In this document: positions 1 through 8,900 of the stretch, piece by piece | How the letters are laid out: each line of letters opens with the position of its first letter | How positions within the stretch are numbered: the stretch's first letter is position 1 | Source: Euryarchaeota archaeon UBA106 | Lineage (GTDB): Archaea > Thermoplasmatota > Poseidoniia > Poseidoniales > Thalassarchaeaceae | Assembly (NCBI GenBank): GCA_002502365.1 | Contig: DAOJ01000039.1 | Coordinates: forward strand, 1-11,321 | Direction of reading: 5' to 3' | Length of the DNA: 11,321 bases | Notes under the pieces: generated by a model | Told to the model about the DNA's origin: nothing | Databases searched by the model: none | Seen by the model: only the letters and a program-made list of their open reading frames with translations | Made by a program: the position numbers and the translations under genes

Positions 1-1
1 T

Positions 2-505
2 AGGTACGCGAAAAGAGACAACCGGCGCGATGACCGACGTGGAAGAAATGATAACAAAAAAGGCGGTGACTGGATTTGCCCTAAATGCAATAATTCCAAT
101 TTTGCCTTCAGGAAAAAATGTAATCGCTGTGAAGCAGATCGCCCTCGAGATGGTGCTGCTAAATTTGAAAGAAAATTCGAACGGGGAGGAAATAATTCCA
201 AAAAATCTGGAGATTGGACTTGTCCTAAGTGCAATAATTCTAACTTCGCCTTCAGAGATAAATGCAATCGCTGCAATGCGTATCGTCCAAATTCTAATGG
301 TAAATCCGAACCAAGGAATAATCGCGGGAATAATCGACAAGGAGGGAGCAATCATAGAAATTCTAAGCCTCAAAAAAGACAGGAGGGTCGTGGACGAGGT
401 CGTTCACCAGGAAGTAGTAGTAGACCTCGTAGATCTGGATTTAGAGGTCCAAGCCGGGGGCCTCCAAGAGGTAATCGACCAGGAAGAGGCAGCGGTAGGC
501 GCTGA
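2..505 (+). CDS. RanBP2-type zinc-finger protein with Arg/Gly-rich tail (5' end outside window)
   Basis: The frame is open from the left edge to a TGA at 503-505 and gives 167 residues with no ATG, so the N-terminus lies upstream of the window. Two RanBP2-type zinc fingers (W-x-C-x2-C-x3-N-x6-C-x2-C) start at Trp24 and Trp72. Their zinc-ligand cysteines are 26, 29, 40, 43 and 74, 77, 88, 91. Residues 97-130 are Asn/Arg/Gly/Gln-rich and 130-167 are strongly Arg/Gly/Pro/Ser-rich (RGRGR, FRGPSRG, RPGRG), like RGG tails. A basic, Asp/Asn-rich stretch precedes finger 1. In known families such fingers (ZRANB2, FUS, EWS, TAF15) bind single-stranded RNA with GGU, and RGG tails also bind RNA. The guanine-stacking aromatic is Phe here (NFAFR), as in FUS (NFSWR). 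A cytoplasmic RNA-binding role is inferred. The partner RNA is unknown. The next gene starts 47 bp downstream on the same strand. Confidence 0.88.
   Translation, partial: RYAKRDNRRDDRRGRNDNKKGGDWICPKCNNSNFAFRKKCNRCEADRPRDGAAKFERKFERGGNNSKKSGDWTCPKCNNSNFAFRDKCNRCNAYRPNSNGKSEPRNNRGNNRQGGSNHRNSKPQKRQEGRGRGRSPGSSSRPRRSGFRGPSRGPPRGNRPGRGSGRR
68..289 (+). repeat. Tandem duplicated zinc-finger segment
   Basis: Two copies of a finger-coding segment lie exactly 144 bp apart (Trp codons at 71 and 215). Across the 21 codons from Asp to the last Cys, nine codons differ only by synonymous third-position changes and just two differ in amino acid (Ile/Thr and Lys/Asp). This pattern shows that this frame is translated and that the finger sequence is under purifying selection. 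Confidence 0.85.
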
Positions 506-552
506 GTCGTTATCACCCGAGCATTCTTCTTTGTTGAACTAGGGCGCAGTCT

Positions 553-1587
553 ATGGCGAGCAAGGCGGATACCCTCTGGGAGGATGTCTTAGAGCACGTA
601 GAAGCAAATGAACGTGAGGAAGCCCTAGAATTATGCAGACAAATCACAAGCATTGATCCAAATCATGCTCCTGCATGGAAAATGACTGCTAAAATGATTC
701 TACCGATGGAAAGACGTGGCGTTCAAGATATGCCAAGTCTTTCCCAAGCCGCAAGTGCTTATGCTGCATTACAGAATGTCGTAAAACTCGCGCCGGACGA
801 TGTAGAATCTTGGGCACTAGGAGGAATTCTCTTAGTCGATCATCTTGGTATGTTAGAAGAGGCGTTAAATTGGTGGCAGCAAAGAAGGATAGCAAATCCC
901 ACAGACGTAACACCTCTTATTGAGCAGATTGCTATCTTGGTTCGTCTTGGAATGTATCCCGAAGCTAGTGATTTGCTTGAGGTTATGTTCGAGCCGGATA
1001 TGGAACAACCTAATAGAAAACAACTCGCTAACATGGATCGAGTTAGACAGATGGTTGATAAGGCCTCGAAAATGGAGAAGGAAGAGGTTTTCAGACCGCA
1101 AGATCCCAATCATCCTCGATGGGATATCATCAACCGAATGAAGACTAGGAAACCTATGTCTGAAACCTTTTTCCTATTCACATTCGTTATGCCTATTGTT
1201 TTCATTATTGGGACTGTGGCAATGCAACTAATTGGGGGTACTCAATTTGGATTTATTTTGGTTTTCTTCATCATTCTGGGTTTATTTTGGGGAATTAGCC
1301 GAGCAGGGGCTGGTTTATTGCAATCAATAAATCGTCACGCTTTGGATTTAGAGAGGGCGATAGACGTGGAGTCGACATCAGGTAAGGTTTGCATTTCAAC
1401 AGAACTTCGTGGAAGTAAACTATACAATCATACTATTGGGAAAAGATCTGATGCTTTTCGTGAACGGCATGACAGGATTGTTTCATCAGATGAAATCCTT
1501 AATCAAAAATGGTTACCACAAATCCCTAATTTTTCTGATTCCGACGGATGGTGGAGCGAAGAAGAAAATCAAGTCATTGAGGCTTGA
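553..1587 (+). CDS. TPR-repeat protein with two C-terminal-half membrane helices
   Basis: 344 residues from ATG at 553. TPR-like helical pairs cover roughly residues 7-48 (with the typical EALELCRQITSIDPNHAPAW pattern), 65-100 and 100-148. A basic stretch (RMKTRK, 195-200) precedes two hydrophobic helices at about 204-227 and 231-252, joined by a very short loop. The C-terminal ~90 residues are soluble and end in an acidic Trp-containing segment. There is no signal peptide, and the positive charges before helix 1 and after helix 2 suggest a membrane hairpin with both termini in the cytoplasm. TPRs usually mediate protein-protein contacts, so a membrane-tethered scaffold is inferred; no enzymatic motif is visible. 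No TATA-like or strong Shine-Dalgarno sequence is seen in the 47 bp upstream, which fits cotranscription with the zinc-finger gene. Its stop lies 8 bp from the convergent ahcY stop. Confidence 0.85.
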   Translation: MASKADTLWEDVLEHVEANEREEALELCRQITSIDPNHAPAWKMTAKMILPMERRGVQDMPSLSQAASAYAALQNVVKLAPDDVESWALGGILLVDHLGMLEEALNWWQQRRIANPTDVTPLIEQIAILVRLGMYPEASDLLEVMFEPDMEQPNRKQLANMDRVRQMVDKASKMEKEEVFRPQDPNHPRWDIINRMKTRKPMSETFFLFTFVMPIVFIIGTVAMQLIGGTQFGFILVFFIILGLFWGISRAGAGLLQSINRHALDLERAIDVESTSGKVCISTELRGSKLYNHTIGKRSDAFRERHDRIVSSDEILNQKWLPQIPNFSDSDGWWSEEENQVIEA

Positions 1588-1595
1588 TTGAGACC

Positions 1596-2861
1596 TCATG
1601 TTCCTGCAGAGTAATCCTCGAAATATGCTAATTGTTCGGGTGTCAAAGAATCAATGGTGATTCCTTCGGCGGTTAGTTTCAATTTGGCTAATTCTCTATC
1701 TTGTTCTTCGCTTATATCGTAAACGAAGTTTTCGTATGAGTTACCTTCTGCTGCCAATCGACATAAAGCTAGAAATTGATTGGCGAATGACATATCCATT
1801 ACCTCACTCGGATGACCTTCTGCTGCTGCAAGATTGACCAATCTGCCTCTAGCGAGAAGATGGATAGTTCGGCCATCTTTGAGTTCAAATGCTTCGTTAT
1901 TTTCTCGGATTGTGTAAATTTTCTTGGCTCTAGTCTCAAGATCAGGGATATTTATCTCGCAATCATAGTGTCCAGTATTACAGACAATGGCTCCTTCTTT
2001 CATCGAATCGAAATGACGTCCGACAATTACGTTTTTCATTCCTGTTGCAGTGCAGAATATATCGCCAATATGGGCCGCTTCATCCATTTGCATGACTCTA
2101 TAGCCATCCATTATGGCTTTCAAAGCAGCAATTGGGTCTACCTCGGTTACAATCACATTAGCACCCATACCACGTGCTCGGTTTGCTAATCCTCTACCGC
2201 AATGTCCGTAACCCGCTACAATGAAGGTTTTACCAGCAAGTAATACGCTGGTTGCTCGAATAATTCCATCCAGAGTTGATTGCCCTGTACCATGAACATT
2301 GTCAAAATCCCATTTGGTGGATGCGTCATTGACTGCAATTACTGGATAGAGTAGTTCACCTGCCTCGCCCATCGCCCGAAGTCTGTGGACACCGGTAGTT
2401 GTTTCTTCGGTGCCTCCAATTACATTTTCAGCCAATTGAGGAAATTTACTGTGAACTCGATAAATTAGGTCAGCACCATCGTCTAATGTCAAAGTTGGAT
2501 TAATCTGTAGAGTACGGTCAATGGATTGATAGAATTCCTCTGTATTTTGGCCGTACCATGCATGAATATCGTATCCCTCTGAGGCTAGCCAAGCCGCAAC
2601 ATCATCTTGAGTTGACAGCGGGTTACAACCAGACCATGACACCTTACCACCGGCAGCCTCGATAGTTTCTATCAAAACGGCCGTTTCTTTAGTTACATGA
2701 AGGCATCCAGCGATTCTCTGCCCAGCAAGAGGCTGTTCTTTTTCCGCCTTAACCCTCAAAGCGGCTAATGCAGGCATTCTACTTCTAGCCCAAGCGACCT
2801 TCAAGCCACCAGAATCTGCCAATGACAGATTAGCCACGGTATACGTATCGCTAGCATCCAT
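1596..2861 (-). CDS. ahcY: S-adenosylhomocysteine hydrolase (adenosylhomocysteinase)
   Basis: Catalyses the reversible NAD-dependent hydrolysis of S-adenosylhomocysteine to adenosine and homocysteine, removing the inhibitory product of SAM-dependent methylation in the cytoplasm. From the ATG at 2861 it is 421 residues, the short archaeal form without the extra bacterial insert or the KxDHYRY tail. Visible signatures (this numbering): substrate-site His55 (CLHVTKETAVLIETI), the DDGAD loop near 127-131, GGTEETTTG (149-157), NDASTKWDFDN with catalytic Lys183 and Asp187, the archaeal-type GTGQS, the NAD-binding GYGHCGRG (217-224), GHYDCEI with His298, and GHPSEVMDMSFANQ with His350. A TTG at 2867 adds two residues and sits 6 nt after an AGGTGA, whereas the ATG is 12 nt away, so the start is not settled. 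It lies about 60 bp after the giant surface-protein gene on the same strand. Confidence 0.97.
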   Translation of the reverse strand: MDASDTYTVANLSLADSGGLKVAWARSRMPALAALRVKAEKEQPLAGQRIAGCLHVTKETAVLIETIEAAGGKVSWSGCNPLSTQDDVAAWLASEGYDIHAWYGQNTEEFYQSIDRTLQINPTLTLDDGADLIYRVHSKFPQLAENVIGGTEETTTGVHRLRAMGEAGELLYPVIAVNDASTKWDFDNVHGTGQSTLDGIIRATSVLLAGKTFIVAGYGHCGRGLANRARGMGANVIVTEVDPIAALKAIMDGYRVMQMDEAAHIGDIFCTATGMKNVIVGRHFDSMKEGAIVCNTGHYDCEINIPDLETRAKKIYTIRENNEAFELKDGRTIHLLARGRLVNLAAAEGHPSEVMDMSFANQFLALCRLAAEGNSYENFVYDISEEQDRELAKLKLTAEGITIDSLTPEQLAYFEDYSAGT

Positions 2862-2874
2862 GCCCAAACGCGGT

Positions 2875-2895
2875 CACCTTGAGGTCTTCAAGGTG
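2875..2895 (-). promoter_or_regulatory. ahcY: Inverted repeat in the ahcY leader overlapping the Shine-Dalgarno
   Basis: A perfect 8-bp inverted repeat (arms CACCTTGA and TCAAGGTG, 5-nt loop) lies 13 nt upstream of the ahcY TTG at 2867... measured from its 3' edge at 2875 it is 7 nt before the TTG and 13 nt before the ATG at 2861. Read on the minus strand, the 3' arm holds most of the AAGGTGA that would pair with the 16S rRNA tail. In RNA the hairpin could hide the ribosome binding site. As DNA it could be a dimer operator. The repeat is seen directly; the function is inferred. Confidence 0.45.
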
Positions 2896-2906
2896 CGTTT
2901 TGAGCA

Positions 2907-2923
2907 GCCCCCTAATCGGGGGC
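2907..2923 (-). other. GC-rich hairpin between the giant surface gene and ahcY
   Basis: A perfect 6-bp stem (GCCCCC and GGGGGC with a 5-nt loop) begins 4 nt after the giant gene's stop codon. No T-run follows on the minus strand, so it is not a classical intrinsic terminator. It could stabilise the 3' end of the giant mRNA or mark a processing point. The gap to ahcY has no TATA-like sequence, so read-through into ahcY is plausible. Confidence 0.35.
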
Positions 2924-2927
2924 CTAA

Positions 2928-5900
2928 TCAACTACCGCCGCCTTTGCCTTGTTGGGCATAATATGCCGCATAATACTGCTCAGCATACTGTCTAGCAGTA
3001 GCTTCGTCATAACCTTGGCCAACCATTTGTTGGACATAGGCTTCAACTGGGTCCATTTGTTCTACACCGCCGAACTGCTGTACAGTCTCTGTGTCGTCAT
3101 CCTTGCCACGTCCTCTGAGCGCAATTGTTACCCCGGCGATTGCGAGAATCAGAATTAGACCTCCAACTGAGGCAAATATGATCATAGTGGAATCTCCACT
3201 ATTCGATTCACACTCACTTGGATTTGTAACACATGGGTCATCTACTCTTGGCAATAAATCGATTGTGAATTGATTGTCAAGTGTGTATCTACTTCCATCC
3301 CCTTCAACAACTCTCCAGTATACAGTTACTTGAACTCCAGTTGTTGTCGAGTAAAGTTCAGCTATGTTCAATGTGAGCGTAAATGAATCTCCATCACTTA
3401 ACTTAGCGACGCCTGTTGAGTTGTATTTACCCAGTTGTTTCTGAGTAGCTTTTGGAGATGGAGTGTAATCCAAGATTTCAGCTTCTAATGCAACTTCTAT
3501 TGTCACACCATTTTCTGCACCCGAATTTACCACTCCATTTATTGTCACCAAGTCTTCACTCTGAGAGTCGGTCGAACGAGGTGAGGTTATTTCTACGACT
3601 GGAGGGTCGTCGCCGAAGTCTTCTCCAACGACAATAAAGTAAATTCTAGCCTTTTCTGATTGTTTACCTGCTCTATCATAGACAATTAGTTCCAATCGAA
3701 TTTGGTTTTCCAAAGAACCGTCACTAGTCAGGTTGCGGAATACGTAATTCCACATATCTCCGCCAGCTGCATTTGGAAGTTGGAAATTGTGTCCTTCGAG
3801 AGTGGGGTTGCTTGAATCAACTGGATAGTCGAAGAATACTCGATACTCGAACATTTCAATTCCTCTCTCTCCTTCAGGTGCATCAGCATCTGAACTTGCA
3901 GAGGAGTCGAATGATAAACCGATATCTCCAGTGTCAGTCAACCTTACTCGATAAATTGGCCAATCGGTTCCCCCTACGGTCTTTGTACCATCCAATGTTA
4001 CATACTCATCAGTTAGTGAATTTTCCACTAATTGGAGGTCAGCAGTAGGTCTGAATTCATCCGCTAATGTATCATCGGTTACTAGATTGATGTAGGTTAT
4101 ACGAGTATGTCCTTCATCATCATGAAGATAGAGTGTAAGTAGCCATTCAGCTCCTATTCTACATCCTGTGGAAGAACTCGTATCGCCAACACAGAAATTT
4201 CCTAGGGTCGGGATACTTGGACTGTTTTGACTGATATGGCTTATCTCTCCATAATCAATAATTTCTCCTTCCCATCCTGTCACTGACTCATTCATGTCTG
4301 TAGATTCTAGGGTCCAGTCAGCGGTTAGTGAGTCTCCCAATGAAGAATCCGAGGTCATGAAAGAGAAGTCCAATTCCGAATTGGACTTGATGTACATAGT
4401 AGAGTAAGCTCCGGTAACAGTGTCAATCGATGGCGCTTCTCCGTTGACTGTTATGTCAAATCCATCCCCTGCAATTCCGAAGTTGGATGGATATGGTGTG
4501 AGTTGGTACCCAAGCATGTTTGAAAGCAATGGCATAGATGTGCCACCAAATGGTTGTGAAAAGCTTGGATTCTCAACATCTAGAGTTGTAACAATCATTC
4601 CACCTGCTCCTCGATTACATGTCGAAAGTAAGGATTGAGAATCGAATGACTGGCTTCTCATTAGTGTATGGAAAGTTCCGGTTGGATCACTAATTCGACC
4701 ACCGCACACCTGTGGAATCTGATCAAATTGAACCTGTGCTGTATCGAGTCCTGCTAGGGCAACATATGAACCGCCATGGACTCCTGCAAATGCAGCAGTA
4801 TCGACATTTTCCATCAGTGGGTGATATGCATCAACAACAACTAGGTCATCATCGGTGACAGTGTTATTCCACTGATTTCTCATTGCTATATCCATGCCGA
4901 AAGGTAGTCTGTCTGGCTGGTAATCATTTCGATATGGTCCTAAGTGAATTTGTACAGTACCACCATTTACCATGAAGGCTTCTAAAATCTCAGTGACAGA
5001 AAGTCCATCCGATTCACGAGTTTCACCAAGAGTCTCGTAATAGTCACCATACTCAACGTTGTAATCGGTTTGCCAAGGCAAGAGAATCTTATCATAATGA
5101 GACATCCAGTTTGGTGTAGCGTAGCGTTCCCAATCTTCAACTAAGTATTGAGTGTAGGTCATCCCCATTGATTCGAGATCTTCTTTTACTCTCTGCAAGC
5201 GGTTTTGGTCGGTTGGATTGGAAAGAATCGCAACATCTACGTTGTCGAAGAACTCAATTTCGAAATAGCGATCATTTCCTGAGGATTCTCCATCTTCAGT
5301 CAATATAGCATAGAAGCTAATATTGTATTCATGACCATCATACCACTCTGTATATGGTTCAGTCCAATTTGCAAAGTCACGAGCGTGGGGTTCCAAATCG
5401 AAGGGCCCATTATCTGCAGGTTGTTCGTAAACGGTTTGACCAGTGGTCAAATCTACTACCTTCATGTTCACCTCATATTCTCCCGCGATTACACCATTCA
5501 ACAATGGTACTGAGAACGAATGCTCAGAAGCACTGTCAATGGCGTATACGCACTTGTATGTGATGTCTGATACACAATCAAGGACGTCCGGTTGCATTAG
5601 TGTGATGTCCGCGCTTGCAATACTGAAAATAATCTGAGTATGATTATTCGCAGTGGTGATTTCGGATTTATTATACCAAGATGTACCAGGGATAGAATTA
5701 TTGAAAATAGTTGTAGTATCTATTCGATAAATTCCTGATTTGAAATCATGAGTAGCCACGGTGACATCCATTTTTTCCGATGCATCCAATCCATTTACAT
5801 CGTTGGTATATTTTCCATCATTTTCAAATGTGAATTCATCAATTCTGATATTATCAATTGCAAATCCAGCGAGACCAGCATTTCCATTTACTCCGTCATC

Positions 5901-8900
5901 ATTCGATTGGAATCTCCAGGTAAGAGTTACTTCGGAACCGGAAAGGTCGGTACACTCAGTATTCCAAAGGAAGCTAGAGTTTGAAGTCTGGTTAAGTAAT
6001 GTTATATGAGTCATGTCAATGATTACTGACTTAACTAAACTCTCTGAATCAAACCATACTACCGACTCGTAACGGTCTGAGTGATCACCCATGTACTCAA
6101 CCTCGTCATAACGACCATTATTATCGAAATCTTCGCATTCATTGAATGGTCTTATTCCATTCTCGTTTAGATCTGTCCAACTTCCCCAAACGGTTCCCCT
6201 GAACACTTCACCTCCCTTTGTCCATTCGATTTCTAAACCTGCTGCATCTCGAATTCCGTTGATGTTTCCTTCGCTATCTGATAGATAGTCACCTTCAGCG
6301 AAGTAATCGAAGGTTAGGTAGGTGAAATCAGTACCACCAGTTGCAACTGGGAATGGATCCAGGGTTAGTGTTTCATCCCAATCGTCGCCATATCCTGTAT
6401 CAGGGTCGCCTAGCCAATATGCAAAGGAATTGAACACTCCTCTGCTTTGTGGTAACATTGGATGGTCGCCGTTAGTATCGTCAATTCTGCTGCCATTTTC
6501 ATTACCGTCATCTTCCCATATTGGGTCAAAGCCAGAGAAATCTTCTATCGCAATCAAATCTGGTTGAGCATTCTTTACCACAGTCTCTAACTGGAAATCA
6601 GTTAGCGTATTTCCATAATTCTGGACTCTAATTTCGATATCCCTATCTCCAGAAGCATATCTCAATCCGTTTTCCAGACTGATCCATGGCTCTTCAGCAA
6701 CACCTGGGTCGAAAAGGTTCTTGACTGTTAATTGGAACTTTTCTTCATCATTTGTTGCATCTGCATTATCGAATCCTGTTGGGGATGTGAGTGATGTCTT
6801 GATGTAATAGGTTACATTGTCAATGAAATCCGCAGTCAGAGATACTTCCTGAGTAGCTCCAGCAGCGAAGTTTGAGAAAGTCAAAGTATCACTTACAACC
6901 TCTTCCGTTCCGAAAATAACGTCGGTTTTCCTAATTGAAATATTATCGAAGGCAAATCCGTCGAGCCCGGTATCTTGAGATGAACCATCAGGCCCAACAC
7001 TTCCCATCAGGCCGCTTCGGAAGCGGAAGCGAATGTCTACAATTTCCCCTGCATATCGAGTTAGATCAATTGCATCATCGCCTGTAAAACTGGTCCATGG
7101 TAGAATGGTTTCAGTGTTGAAATTACTATTGTAGGTGTTGTATTCGGGGTCGAAACCAAATCCATACAGTCGAAGGAACCTTTCATTGTCCCATCCACCA
7201 GTGAAGAAAACTTGTTCCCATCCATTTCCATCACTCCAAACTTCTATTCCACATGAGTCCTCATATAACCAGCGCTCAACAACTGCATATTGTTCGGCGA
7301 GGTATAATTCAAAGAATGCTGCGGCACATAACAAATCTATGTCGAGATATGCTGCATCTGCACCGGTCAAGTCAACGTTTTCGATGATAAATGCCTCGTC
7401 CATATTATTGTAATATCCAGATTCATTATCATTACCCTGGTGGTCCATTCCAGCCCACATGTATGTAGTCGGATTAGTGTCTGCTTCCCACCAGTTGTCA
7501 GTTGCAGTCCCATTGTCATCTGTTGATGCATTAAATTCAGCATGCCAAGATGAAGAGCCCTCTGAGTATTCTCCGGTATATGATTTGAGAACAATACTAC
7601 ATGCAGGACAGTTGGTATTGTCTATGTTACCTTCAAAGTCGTTTGAGTAGACCAAAGTGTCTATTCCATCAAGTACTTCCTTGACTTCTAAGTCGACATC
7701 AACACTACCGGAAATAGGATTTAATCCGGTATTTTTGACTGTTACATTAACGAATCTGTTACCTTCTCCAATTCTAGCCTCTCCGGTAGCAGGGTCATAT
7801 GCAGCTGGTGCAATAGTAACATCAGTTATTCCAACATCTTCGTTATCCAAACTGAGAACGGATAGGAAATCCCCGGCCCCTGCCCACCCTTGTGTGTCTA
7901 ACCACATGGCACTGTTAGCGAATCTGTAAGAACGGTCTCTTTGACCTATGACTATCTCATAAGCACTGGCATCTCCTCCAGCAAGTTGACCCGGCACAGC
8001 CATTGTTGGTCTTCTTCCCACATCAAAAGAAAGTGAGGAAAGGTAACCATTACCGTTTGGATCTGCAAGGATTATTTCTACTGTATTTATTTCTCTTAGG
8101 TTGTCAACTAACAAATAAGTCTGATTTTGTGCAGATGAATCTTGTAATCGAGTTAGAGTTAGTTCTGTTGGGACAAAGAAGTCCATCTTTCCATCTCTGT
8201 TAACATCAGCAATGGTAATCGATGCACCTAGATAGTCGCCAAGCATAACATAATTTTGAGTATTCCATGATGAGCCAGATTTAGTAGCATAAGAAATATT
8301 TCCTGTGATTCCATCCACTGCAGCGATAAGGTCAATTTCTCCATCGTCATTTGTGTCAGAAATATCTAATCCATACAGAGGATAATTATGTTCAGCATCG
8401 AGTTTGAAATTGTGGACCGCAGGGGATGATTGGTCTAGAGGATTTGGATATGTTCCTAGAGTACAATCATACTCTAAGACTGTCATGTTATCGTAATGTC
8501 CTGCAGAGTATCCAACACCTGTGTTGTAAGGAGGTGTTCGAAGTAGCCAGATGTCAAGATCTTCGCAATCTCCAACTCCACCACCGGGTATACCGCTGCC
8601 AAGTACATCCTCACCCCAATGACCAAGCATCAAATTAGTATACCGTCCATTAGTCATTGGAACTGGAATAGTTTGTTGATTTGTAATTTGAGAGGGGTCT
8701 GGTCCCTTGAACAATAAGATGTAGTTGTTTGTAGCAGTAGGGTCGTTCACTGCCATTACAATATCGTCGTCTCCATCTCCATCGATATCACCTACATCCA
8801 TATCAATCAGGTATGGATTACTAATCGTAATCGCATCGGATGGATTCCAATTATTGATTCTCTCATTACAATCACCCCAAAGTATTGTGAGGTTACCTGG

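Noticed and set aside
30..542. ATG-led open frame of 170 codons overlapping the zinc-finger gene
   Set aside because: Its protein is a low-complexity Ile/Val/Leu-rich string with no domain, while the frame one base earlier gives two perfect zinc fingers, an RGG tail and third-position synonymous divergence between copies.
1578..1598. Weak inverted repeat (TGAGG/CCTCA) across the convergent stop codons
   Set aside because: Only 5 bp with an 11-nt loop and no T-run on either strand, which is expected by chance; not enough to call a bidirectional terminator.
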